Shown one piece after another: positions 15,936 to 23,031 of a stretch of DNA of 64,000 nt. Origin of the DNA: Thiobacillus sp. (GTDB taxonomy: Bacteria; Pseudomonadota; Gammaproteobacteria; Burkholderiales; Thiobacillaceae); contig JANJXT010000039.1 of the NCBI GenBank assembly GCA_024708885.1, forward strand, positions 27,783 to 91,782. The letters run 5' to 3'. The position numbers and the translations under genes were made by a program. Below the pieces are notes generated by a model that made no database searches, had not been told where the DNA came from, and saw only the letters and a list, made by a program, of their open reading frames with translations. Each line of letters opens with the position of its first letter. Position 1 is the first letter of the stretch.

Positions 15936-17057
15936 ATGCTGCCGGCCCTGGTGTTCCTGGCCCTGACGGCGTTCGCCGTCGCCATGCCGGGATTCCAGAG
16001 CGCCGGGCGCGCCGCCACCCTGCATCTGCTGTTCGCGGTCGGTGCGCTGCCGCTGATTCTCGGCGCGATGGGGCACTTCATCCCGGTGCTCACCCGCAGC
16101 CGCGCCGCCCCGCCTCTCCTCACCGCACTGCCGCTGCTGGCGCTTGCCGCCGGTGCGCTTGCGCTCGTTTCGCTCGCCGTGCCCGCCTGGTTCGCGGCGC
16201 GCCATGCCGGCGCCACGCTGGGTGCCGCGGCCGCGCTGGCGATGCTGGTGTGGAGCCGCACGCGCCGCCGCACGACGCTCGGCCGACCGCACCCGGGTCT
16301 TGCCTGGTACGAGGCCGCGCTCGCCTGCCTTGCGCTGGCGCTGCTCGCGATTCTCGCCAGCGCAGTATGGCCGGAACAGCGGCCCGCGCTGCGTCGCCTG
16401 CACCTGCATCTGAACACACTCGGCTTCATCGGCCTGACCGCGCTCGGCACGCTGGCGGTGCTGATGCCCACCGCCGCCGCCACGCCCGATCCGCAGGCTG
16501 GGCCGCGCCTGCGCCGCAACCTGCCGTGGGCGGCGGGCGGCACGCTCGCCGTCGCCGTCGGCGCCGCCGCGTCCGCACCGCTGGCCTTCGTCGGCGCCGC
16601 ACTGTGGGCGGTGCCGCTGGCACGGCAGGCCGCCGCGTGGCGGCCACTGGCAGGCGCCATCTTCGCGTGGCACGGCGCGCCGCCCCTGCTCGCCGCAGCG
16701 CTGACGGGCTTCGCTGCGAGCCTGGTTTTCGGCGCGGCCGCCGCGCTCGCCGTCCGCGCCGACCCCGAGGCCGCCTTCGTCACCGGCTTCCTGCTGCCGC
16801 TGGTGTCGGGCGCGGCGAGCCAGCTGCTGCCGACCTGGCTGCGCCCGGGCGCGCAGGGCGAATGGCATGCCACGCTGCGCGCGCGCCTCACCCGCTACGG
16901 CGGCGTGCGTGCCGTACTGTTCCTCATCGCGGGACTGGCTGCGGGCAGCGGCCAGACATGGAGCCTCGCGCTCGCGGCTGCCGCACTGATCTGGTTCATC
17001 GTTCAGGCGGCCGTCGCGCTCGCTCGGTCGCACCCGTTGCCAAGGAGACCCACATGA
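15936..17057 (+). CDS. polytopic membrane protein of NsrR operon, distantly NnrS-like
   Basis: 373 residues with about 10-12 hydrophobic helices and very little else. Conserved-looking polar spots inside helices are LHLLFAVGALPL with AMGHFIPVLTRS (N-terminal third), RLHLHLNTLGFIGLTALGTL (middle), and AWHGAPPLL. The membrane histidines with HxN spacing recall heme/copper-binding NnrS and heme-copper oxidase-like proteins, but I do not recognise a named family with confidence. It starts eight bases after the DUF2249 stop and ends in an ATGA overlap with the next gene, so the three are translated together. A role in NO tolerance or metal delivery to NO-consuming enzymes is inference from the NsrR context. 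Confidence 0.7.
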   Translation: MLPALVFLALTAFAVAMPGFQSAGRAATLHLLFAVGALPLILGAMGHFIPVLTRSRAAPPLLTALPLLALAAGALALVSLAVPAWFAARHAGATLGAAAALAMLVWSRTRRRTTLGRPHPGLAWYEAALACLALALLAILASAVWPEQRPALRRLHLHLNTLGFIGLTALGTLAVLMPTAAATPDPQAGPRLRRNLPWAAGGTLAVAVGAAASAPLAFVGAALWAVPLARQAAAWRPLAGAIFAWHGAPPLLAAALTGFAASLVFGAAAALAVRADPEAAFVTGFLLPLVSGAASQLLPTWLRPGAQGEWHATLRARLTRYGGVRAVLFLIAGLAAGSGQTWSLALAAAALIWFIVQAAVALARSHPLPRRPT

Positions 17058-17656
17058 ACTTTCCTGAATTCTTTGCCGCCGTGCCACGGCTGACCGCCTA
17101 CGACCCGCTCGCCGAACTGCTCGGCGCCGGCGACGGTATCATCGAATACGGCTACGCCGACGTGGTCCGCCTGGCGGGGCATTCCTGCCCCACCGTCGCC
17201 GGCGCCTATCTGATGACGCACAAGGCGCTCGCCGGCCTGTATCCGGGCGCGCATCCGGTGCGCGGCGAAGTGCGTGTGGAACTGCCCGCCGCGCAGAGCG
17301 AGGGCACCACAGGGGTGAGCGCGAGCGTGATCGGACTTCTCACCGGCGCCGCTGGGGAAGGCGGTTTCAAGGGTCTGGCCGGACAGTACGCGCGGCGCAA
17401 CCTGCTGCGGTTCGGCGCGGCGATCGACGGCGACCTGCGCTTCACCCGCCTCGACACCGGCGCAAGCCTCGTCACCACGTATCACCCGGAAATCGTGCCG
17501 CCCCTGCCCGAGATGCGGGCGTTGATGCCGGCCGTACTGTCAGGCACCGCGAACGCCGCAGAACGCCAGGAGTTCGGCCGCCTGTGGCAGATGCGCGTCA
17601 AGCGCCTGCTGATCGATCATTTCGACGACCCGGCGCTGGTCGTGTGTCGGGCGTGA
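17054..17656 (+). CDS. FmdE-domain protein of NsrR operon
   Basis: 200 residues containing an FmdE-like domain: YADVVRLAGHSCPTVAGAYL carries the His-x-Cys-Pro motif of that family, followed by GEVRVELPAAQSEGTTGVSA and a basic helical end. In methanogens FmdE accompanies tungsten formylmethanofuran dehydrogenase; in bacteria the domain turns up in unrelated contexts and may bind a metal or cofactor. The ATG at 17054 overlaps the stop of the membrane protein (ATGA) with AAGGAG upstream, so translation is coupled. No zinc-ribbon tail is visible. Function unknown; its presence behind NsrR sites suggests a part in the response to nitric oxide. Confidence 0.75.
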   Translation: MNFPEFFAAVPRLTAYDPLAELLGAGDGIIEYGYADVVRLAGHSCPTVAGAYLMTHKALAGLYPGAHPVRGEVRVELPAAQSEGTTGVSASVIGLLTGAAGEGGFKGLAGQYARRNLLRFGAAIDGDLRFTRLDTGASLVTTYHPEIVPPLPEMRALMPAVLSGTANAAERQEFGRLWQMRVKRLLIDHFDDPALVVCRA

Positions 17657-17667
17657 GTCTCCGGGAC

Positions 17668-17960
17668 ACGGGCCGCGCTCGGGGCGATTGCCGTGATGGT
17701 CGTGCCGCCCGAAATCGCCGCGAGCACCCGGAGGGCATAAAGGCGCCGGTGCCACAAGGAGGCTCGCCCTCGGGCCGATTGCCGTGATGGTTCCACCGCC
17801 CGAATCGCGGCGAGGGCGCCGGTGCGTGGTTGTTGCCGCGTGAGCGGCTTTACAACCACGGCCTGCCCCTTGCGGGTGCCCCTACATGTGGGAGGTCCGC
17901 CCTCGGGCCGATTGCCGTGATGGTTCCGCCGCCCCGGGCGCGGCGGGGGCGCCGCCGCCG
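17668..17960. repeat. dispersed structured intergenic repeat, copy B
   Basis: The most complete copy. The block with GGGCGATTGCCGTGATGG or GGGCCGATTGCCGTGATGG occurs three times. AGCACCCGGAGGGCATAAAG and CCTTGCGGGTGCCCCTAC are shared with copies A and C. The nested hairpin is at 17826-17859. Confidence 0.85.
17826..17859. repeat. nested hairpin in repeat copy B
   Basis: Outer stem GTGGTTGT (17826-17833) pairs with ACAACCAC (17852-17859). Inner stem GCCGC (17835-17839) pairs with GCGGC (17844-17848) around GTGA. The outer stem is conserved with copy A; the inner stem differs but still pairs. Confidence 0.8.
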
Positions 17961-17989
17961 AATCAGCGCACGCAGGGTGCCGAAGCGCC

Positions 17990-18445
17990 TCAGGCGCTGG
18001 CGAGCAGGCGCCGCGCGACGCCCGCCATGGGCGCGGGCAGACGCGCAAGCACGCAGTCGGGGTCGAGCGCGTCGAGCAGGTTCTTGACTATGAGACCGAG
18101 CTCGGTGTCGCCCTCGCTCACCAGACGGCGGCTGAAGAACAGGGTGTCGGGATCCTCGCGCCGGCCGAGCAGCAGCAGGAAGTCGCGCCCGGTGGCGCTG
18201 ATGGTGAGTTCCGGCGCGCCCTGCGTCGGCGCGAAGCCGCGCGGGGTGACGGTGAAGCGCACGCCAAGACCGAGATCCTTGACCCGGATGGCGTAGCGCC
18301 GGCCCACCAGCGGCTGCCAGTCGAGCGTCTGCAGCGCCGGCCACAGCACGCGGTTGGCGGCGAGCGTGAACGCGAGGCTGGGCGGCGCGACAGGCAGGCG
18401 CGACACCAGCGTGGCGACGGGGGTCGGAATGGCAAGGTTCAGCAT
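17990..18445 (-). CDS. ubiT: UbiT, SCP2-domain ubiquinone biosynthesis accessory factor
   Basis: 151 residues, an SCP2 sterol-carrier fold (FTVTPRGFAPTQGAPELTIS, then DFLLLLGRREDPDTLFFSRR and GDTELGLIVKNLLDALD). UbiT binds the lipid intermediates of oxygen-independent ubiquinone synthesis, and the presence of ubiU and ubiV in the same strand group supports this over a generic SCP2 protein. The ATG at 18445 has AAGGAG upstream. A gap of 213 bases with REP-like hairpins separates it from queD, so it may have its own promoter. Confidence 0.88.
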   Translation of the reverse strand: MLNLAIPTPVATLVSRLPVAPPSLAFTLAANRVLWPALQTLDWQPLVGRRYAIRVKDLGLGVRFTVTPRGFAPTQGAPELTISATGRDFLLLLGRREDPDTLFFSRRLVSEGDTELGLIVKNLLDALDPDCVLARLPAPMAGVARRLLASA

Positions 18446-18509
18446 GAGGGCTCCTTGGCGAGAAAAAGGCTAACGGGCATGGCGTGTTGCCAACCTCGAC
18501 GATGAAAGC

Positions 18510-18625
18510 GGAGCCTGCCCGTTTCCCCCTCCCCATCCCTGATGAAGCCACTAACCAATCGACCAAGCCCGCAAGCGGGCAAGTCGCTGGTTGTCTCCCG
18601 CAAGCGGGAGAGGGGGACACGGGAT
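18510..18625. repeat. REP-like palindromes between queD and ubiT
   Basis: GCCCGCAAGCGGGC (18567-18580) and CTCCCGCAAGCGGGAG (18595-18610) are near-perfect palindromes sharing GCAAGC centres, followed by GAGGGGG and TCGCTTCGCGA. A related sequence lies at about 31411-31465 and a shorter one at 8690-8720. Confidence 0.6.
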
Positions 18626-18658
18626 CGCTTCGCGATGCTTCGTGCTAACGCGGCCATG

Positions 18659-19108
18659 TCAGCGCAGCGCGTCCGCCCAGTTGTTGGGGGTCTCGTACAG
18701 GCGCACGCGCTCGAGCGCAAGGCGATTGCCGTAGCGGTCGTGGTAGGCGGCGTCGAGGATGCGGAACGCCTCGGCGGCGAGATTCTCCGCGGTCGGCACC
18801 ACCGGCAGCACCACGGTCTTGTGCTCGGGCAGCGCGGCGAGGAACTCGACCACCGCGCGATCGCCCTCGTACACCAGGAAGGCATGATCCCAACGGCTCA
18901 CCAGCACCGCGGTGGCGATCGCCTTCACTTCCGAGAAATCCATCACCATGCCCTGCTGCGACGTGGCGGGCGTCTGGATGATCTCGCCCGACAGGGTGAT
19001 TTCGAGCGCATAGCGATGGCCGTGCAGATGCCGGCACTGGCTGTCGTGGTGGGGGATGCGGTGGCCGGCGTCGAATTCCAGCCGGCGCGTGATGCGTGCC
19101 TCAGGCAT
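18659..19108 (-). CDS. queD: QueD, 6-carboxy-tetrahydropterin synthase
   Basis: 149 residues of the 6-pyruvoyl-tetrahydropterin synthase fold. The zinc histidines are in FDAGHRI and HLHGHRY, the catalytic cysteine is in DSQCRHLHGH, and the second half has WDHAFLV and PTAENLA with the pterin-anchoring glutamate. It turns dihydroneopterin triphosphate into 6-carboxy-tetrahydropterin for queuosine of tRNA. The start is placed at ATG 19108, overlapping the ubiV stop by eight bases; ATG 19120 in the same frame has a GG-rich site too close to be useful. Its location inside the ubiU-ubiV-ubiT group is unexpected, since queD usually sits with other queuosine genes. Confidence 0.9.
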   Translation of the reverse strand: MPEARITRRLEFDAGHRIPHHDSQCRHLHGHRYALEITLSGEIIQTPATSQQGMVMDFSEVKAIATAVLVSRWDHAFLVYEGDRAVVEFLAALPEHKTVVLPVVPTAENLAAEAFRILDAAYHDRYGNRLALERVRLYETPNNWADALR

Positions 19109-19994
19109 GCTGCGCGGCATCCTGTTCGAGGCCGGCGCGGCCGTGCCAGTAGCCGTCGACCGAGGGCCCCGGCATCACTTTCACGAGGCTGGCCATCGCG
19201 TTCGTTTCGCCGGCCAGCGCGGCGTCGAAAGCCCGCACCACGCGCTCCATGTGGCGCGACTGCGGCGACAGGCGCAGGCAGTCGATGCCCATGTCGCGCA
19301 TCGACGCCACTTCATCGATGAGGTTGTACACCCCCGCCGACTGGGTCTGGATGCCGTTGATGGTGAGGAAGGGCTTGCCCTCGCGCGTCGCCAGCGGCAA
19401 TCCGTCGGGATGGTCGAGACAGCGGAACTGGCAGTCGTCCTTGGGCAGGTTGTAATGGCGCGCGGTGAAGCAGCGCGCCGAGTAGGCGAGCGGCAGCTTG
19501 CCGTAGGCGAAGACTTCGGTTTCCATTGCAGCCGGCGCATGCGCCATCAGCGCCGCCAGCGCGGTGCGTGAAACCTCCACCGGCGGCAGCCAGCGGCGCG
19601 CGCCGAGGCTGGCGAGCACGTCGAGCGTCTCCGGGTTGTAGACGTTGAGGGTGGGGCCGGCGACGAAGGGCGCCTTCGCTTCGGACAGCAGCCGCACCGC
19701 GCCCCATTCGTTGGCCTCGACCAGGAAGCGGCCGTCGCGCACGATCTTGCGCAGGACCTTGAGGTCGGATTCGGATTCGATCAGCGTCTGCGTCGAGAGT
19801 ACCACGTCCTTGCCCGCGGCGGCGAGCTTTTCCGCGAGTTCGAGCCAGTCGGGCAGGCGCAGCACGTGACGGCGCGAGCACACGGTTTCGCCGAGGTAGA
19901 CACGCGCCACCGGCCAGTCCGTCGCCGCCTCGTAAAAGGCGAAGGTGTCCTCGCGGGACCAGTAGTACAGGAGGGGGCCGAGGGACAGATTCAT
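19101..19994 (-). CDS. ubiV: UbiV, O2-independent ubiquinone hydroxylation protein
   Basis: 297 residues of the peptidase U32-like family. Four cysteines in the UbiV arrangement bind a [4Fe-4S] cluster: one early in ETVCSRRHV (about residue 39) and three in YSARCFTARHYNLPKDDC then QFRC (C-x12-C-x3-C). With UbiU it forms a heterodimer that hydroxylates ubiquinone precursors without oxygen, using prephenate as oxygen donor in the known system. The ATG at 19994 has no Shine-Dalgarno: the sequence directly upstream is the 13-copy heptamer array. Stop overlaps queD. Confidence 0.92.
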   Translation of the reverse strand: MNLSLGPLLYYWSREDTFAFYEAATDWPVARVYLGETVCSRRHVLRLPDWLELAEKLAAAGKDVVLSTQTLIESESDLKVLRKIVRDGRFLVEANEWGAVRLLSEAKAPFVAGPTLNVYNPETLDVLASLGARRWLPPVEVSRTALAALMAHAPAAMETEVFAYGKLPLAYSARCFTARHYNLPKDDCQFRCLDHPDGLPLATREGKPFLTINGIQTQSAGVYNLIDEVASMRDMGIDCLRLSPQSRHMERVVRAFDAALAGETNAMASLVKVMPGPSVDGYWHGRAGLEQDAAQHA

Positions 19995-20149
19995 GGGGCT
20001 AGGGGCTAGGGGCTAGGGGCTAGGGGCTAGGGGCTAGGGGCTAGGGGCTAGGGGCTAGGGGCTAGGGGCTAGGGGCTAGGGGCTAGAAAATTTCGCGGCC
20101 TCCGGCCGCTCATCCCCTAGATCCTAGACCCTAGATCCTAAATCCTAAA
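19995..20149. repeat. heptamer-array element 1 (ubiU-ubiV)
   Basis: Left arm 19995-20086: 13 tandem copies of GGGGCTA plus one G, without a mismatch. Core 20087-20114 with GCGGCC-TCC-GGCCGC hairpin. Right arm 20115-20149: five heptamers of YCCTARA type (CCCTAGA, TCCTAGA, CCCTAGA, TCCTAAA, TCCTAAA), roughly the reverse complement of the left unit. The whole sits between the ubiU stop and the ubiV ATG inside one operon. Confidence 0.9.
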
Positions 20150-20151
20150 AA

Positions 20152-21153
20152 TCACTTCCACGGCCGGTGGTACGCGCCGAGGGTGTGGCTCTGGCCTTCC
20201 GAGAGCTTGTTCAGTTCGGCCATCCACGCCGGCGCGGGGGTGAAGCCTGCGGCGTTCTTTTTCACCGCGTCGATGGCGGCGCGCCAGACCTTGGTCACCT
20301 GGGTGACGTAGGCGGGGCTGCGCTGGCGGCCTTCGATCTTGATCGCGGCGATGCCCATTTTCAGCATCTCGGGCAGCAGATCGAGCGTGTTGAGGCTGGT
20401 CGGTTCTTCCAGGGCGTAGTAGGTCTCGCCGGAGACTTCGAAGCGGCCCTTGCACAGGGTCGGATAGCCGGCTTTCTCGTCCTTGCCGTAGCGGTCGAGC
20501 AGCACGCCGTTCAGACGCGACTCGAGTCCCGTGGAGGTTTCCTTCCACTGCACCGATTTTGCCGGCGAGCACACGCCGGCCGAGTTGGGCGATTCGCCGG
20601 TGCAGTAGGACGACAGAAGGCAGCGGCCCTCGACCATCACGCACAGGCCGCCGAAACCGAACAGCTCGATCTCGACTTCGGTGTTCTTCACCACGTTCTC
20701 CACCTGCGGCAGCGACAGCACGCGCGGCAGCACCGCGCGTTGCACGCCGAAGTGCTCGCGGTAGAAATTCACCGCCTCGTAGCTGGTGGCCGAACCCTGC
20801 ACCGACAGGTGCAGGCGCAGTTGCGGATGATGCTTCACCGCGTAGCGCATGAGGCCGGCATCGGCGAGGATGACGGCGTCCATGCCGAGTTTCGCGGCGC
20901 GGTCGACCGCGCCGGTCCAGCGCAGCCACGTATCGGACGGCGGATAGGTGTTGAGTGCGAGCAGCACGCGGCGGCCGCGATCGTGCGCATAGCGCAGGCC
21001 CTCGGCCGCCTGCGTCTCGTCGAAATTGAGGCCGGGAAAGGCGCGCGCGTTGGTGTTGTCGCGAAAGCCCATGTACACGGCGTCGGCGCCGTGGTCGACG
21101 GCGGCCTTCAGCGCCATCAGGCTGCCCGCCGGGCAGATCAGTTCAAGCGGCAT
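20152..21153 (-). CDS. ubiU: UbiU, O2-independent ubiquinone hydroxylation protein
   Basis: 333 residues, peptidase U32 family. Starts ELICPAGSLMALKAAVDHGA, typical of the family, and carries four cluster cysteines: CVMVEGRC (C-x6-C), GVCSPAKS and TLCKGRF, matching the UbiU pattern. It partners UbiV in oxygen-independent ubiquinone synthesis, so the cell should make ubiquinone during anaerobic respiration. The ATG at 21153 has AGGAG nine bases upstream and overlaps the yhcC stop by 11 bases, so the two are coupled. Downstream, heptamer-array element 1 separates it from ubiV. Confidence 0.93.
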   Translation of the reverse strand: MPLELICPAGSLMALKAAVDHGADAVYMGFRDNTNARAFPGLNFDETQAAEGLRYAHDRGRRVLLALNTYPPSDTWLRWTGAVDRAAKLGMDAVILADAGLMRYAVKHHPQLRLHLSVQGSATSYEAVNFYREHFGVQRAVLPRVLSLPQVENVVKNTEVEIELFGFGGLCVMVEGRCLLSSYCTGESPNSAGVCSPAKSVQWKETSTGLESRLNGVLLDRYGKDEKAGYPTLCKGRFEVSGETYYALEEPTSLNTLDLLPEMLKMGIAAIKIEGRQRSPAYVTQVTKVWRAAIDAVKKNAAGFTPAPAWMAELNKLSEGQSHTLGAYHRPWK

Positions 21154-22093
21154 GCGTGTGCTCCTTCCAGACCTGGCCCGTGCGCGCGCCCTGGCGGCTG
21201 CCGCGCCGTGCCAGTTCGTCGGTGATGCCGTTGAGGATGTCCCACTTCTTCGCGCACCATGCGGGCGCGAGCAGGATGTCGGCCGGCGCGGTGCCGGTGA
21301 CGCGGTGATACACCACCTCCCACGGCGTGCGCTCGATGAGGTCGGCGGCGATGCGCACGTACTCGGCTTCTTCCAGCGGCTGGTACTGGCCGCGCTTCCA
21401 TTCGATGGCGAGGATGGTGTGCTTGACCACGTGCAGCGGGTGCAGCTTCAGGCCGTCCACGCCGACTTCGAGCACGCGGTCGAGACTGGCGTGGGCGTGC
21501 GATTCGTCCTCGCCGGGCAGGCCGACGATGAGATGGCAGCATACCGGGATGCCGCGCGCGCGCGCGGCGCGCGTCGCCTCGACGTATTCGGCGAAACCGT
21601 GGCCGCGGTTGACGCGTGCGAGCGATTGATCGAAGGACGACTGCAGGCCGAGTTCCAGCCACACCTCGTGGCCGCGCTCGCGGTATTCGGCGAGCAGATC
21701 CAGCACCGGCGGCGGCACGCAATCGGGGCGCGTGCCGATCGACAGGCCGATCACGCCGGGCTCGGCGAGCGCCTCGTCATACAGCGCGCGCAGTTCGTCG
21801 ACGTGCGCGTAGGTATTGGTGTACGCCTGGAAATAGGCGAGAAAGCGGCGCGCCCCGGTGCCGCGCGCGATGCGCCCGCGCGCACGCGCGAACTGCGCGG
21901 CGAGAGCGGCCGGCTCGCGCGCGCCGGGGGCGAACGATTTGTTGTTGCAGAAGGTGCAGCCGCCGATGCCCTTGGAGCCGTCGCGGTTGGGACAGGTGAA
22001 GCCGGCGTCGAGCGCGATCTTGTGCACACGCTCGCCGTGACGCGCCTGCATCGCGCGGCCGAAGCTGTGGATGAGATCGGCGCGCGCGTTCAT
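21143..22093 (-). CDS. yhcC: YhcC-type radical SAM protein (TIGR01212 family)
   Basis: 316 residues. The radical SAM cysteines are in GFTCPNRDGSKGIGGCTFC (C-x11-C-x2-C here, the enlarged spacing of this family instead of C-x3-C-x2-C), followed by NNKSFAPGAR. TIM-barrel strands contain FQAYTNTYAHVDEL, IGTRPDCVP and ELGLQSSFDQSL, all characteristic. The substrate of YhcC is not known to me. The ATG at 22093 has GGAGG five bases upstream. First gene of the minus-strand group with ubiU, ubiV, queD; a link to anaerobic metabolism is suggested by that company. Confidence 0.88.
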   Translation of the reverse strand: MNARADLIHSFGRAMQARHGERVHKIALDAGFTCPNRDGSKGIGGCTFCNNKSFAPGAREPAALAAQFARARGRIARGTGARRFLAYFQAYTNTYAHVDELRALYDEALAEPGVIGLSIGTRPDCVPPPVLDLLAEYRERGHEVWLELGLQSSFDQSLARVNRGHGFAEYVEATRAARARGIPVCCHLIVGLPGEDESHAHASLDRVLEVGVDGLKLHPLHVVKHTILAIEWKRGQYQPLEEAEYVRIAADLIERTPWEVVYHRVTGTAPADILLAPAWCAKKWDILNGITDELARRGSRQGARTGQVWKEHTHAA

Positions 22094-22404
22094 GCGGCCT
22101 CCGCGCCGCCAAGGTGTGGCAGGCAGCGTTCCCAAGGGGAAATCAACGGCGGCGTGGGGTACGGCATGGGCCTTCCTGAAACAGGATCCGCCGGGCGGCG
22201 AACCCCTATAAATGACTTGTTTATCTTAATTTTTTGCCGGCGTTTTGTCCATGGCCGATTCCTCCGGCAACGCGTGCCGGGGTTCACCCGTCCCGGCGAA
22301 ACGCCTACAATGCCAAGTCTTTGCGTTAACGCTTTGCCGGTCACCCCCGCGGTCCGCCCACGCCGCAGGCCCCGCCCACCCAGGAACCCCGAACGATCGC
22401 CGTC
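22094..22404. other. divergent intergenic region yhcC/ribE
   Basis: 311 bases. An AT-rich patch at 22205-22245 probably holds the yhcC promoter. A candidate ribE promoter is annotated at 22283-22311. I looked for the conserved boxes of an FMN riboswitch in front of ribE and did not find them. Confidence 0.6.
22283..22311 (+). promoter_or_regulatory. candidate promoter of the riboflavin operon
   Basis: TTCACC (22283-22288), 17 bases, TACAAT (22306-22311): four and five of six positions match the sigma-70 consensus, at ideal spacing, about 90 bases before the ribE ATG. Confidence 0.45.
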
Positions 22405-23031
22405 ATGTTCACCGGAATCATCCAGGCCCTCGGCCGCATCCACGAGTACGAAGCGCGCGGCGCCGACGCCCGCATGGAGATTCACGCCGGCGGACTGGAT
22501 CTCGCCGACGTCGCGGTCGGCGACAGCATCGCGGTCAATGGCGTGTGCCTGACCGCAGTGGCTCTGACACCCGACAGCTTCAGCGTCGACGTCTCGGCAG
22601 AAACGCTCGACTGCACCGAGGGCTTCGTGCCCGGCGCCGCCGTCAATCTGGAAAAGGCGCTGCGCCTGGCCGACCGACTGGGCGGCCATCTGGTATCGGG
22701 GCACGTCGACGGTGTCGGCACGGTATGCCGCTTCGCGCCGGCAGGCGAATCGCAGCTGCTGGAAATCGACGCGCCGGCGGAGCTGGCGCGCTACATCCTG
22801 CGCAAGGGGTCGATCACGGTGAACGGCGTGTCGCTGACGGTCAACCGCGTCGAGGGCACGCGCTTTGCGCTCAACCTCATCCCGCACACCTTGCAGATGA
22901 CGACGCTGAAGCATCTGAAACCCGGCAGCCGCGTCAACCTGGAAGTCGACATGATCGCGCGCTACGTCGAGCGCATGCTGGAATTTACCCAACCCACGGA
23001 ACAGACGGATGAGCCTAGCCTCCACCCCTGA
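22405..23031 (+). CDS. ribE: riboflavin synthase alpha subunit
   Basis: 208 residues made of two similar lumazine-binding domains: MFTGIIQALGRI, AVNGVCLTAV, then GGHLVSGHVDGVG and VNGVSLTVN in the second half. It joins two 6,7-dimethyl-8-ribityllumazine molecules into riboflavin. It begins a riboflavin operon with ribBA and ribH, in which the ribBA start lies 23 bases inside the ribE end. Sometimes called ribC in other bacteria. No regulatory RNA was seen upstream. Confidence 0.95.
   Translation: MFTGIIQALGRIHEYEARGADARMEIHAGGLDLADVAVGDSIAVNGVCLTAVALTPDSFSVDVSAETLDCTEGFVPGAAVNLEKALRLADRLGGHLVSGHVDGVGTVCRFAPAGESQLLEIDAPAELARYILRKGSITVNGVSLTVNRVEGTRFALNLIPHTLQMTTLKHLKPGSRVNLEVDMIARYVERMLEFTQPTEQTDEPSLHP

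Larger units (their letters stand above)
17657..17989. other. intergenic region filled by structured repeat copy B
   Basis: A 333-base gap between two convergent genes (the FmdE-like gene and ubiT). Nearly all of it is repeat copy B (17668-17960). No gene, promoter or T-tailed terminator is visible; the repeat hairpins may serve as transcription ends. Confidence 0.75.

Noticed and set aside
19995..20086. Tandem heptamers as a CRISPR array
   Set aside because: The units are seven bases with no spacers.
22205..22225. FNR site upstream of yhcC
   Set aside because: TTGTT-N4-TTAAT matches only six of ten conserved positions of TTGAT-N4-ATCAA.
22094..22404. FMN riboswitch before ribE
   Set aside because: None of the conserved RFN boxes could be found, and the leader after the candidate promoter is under 100 bases.
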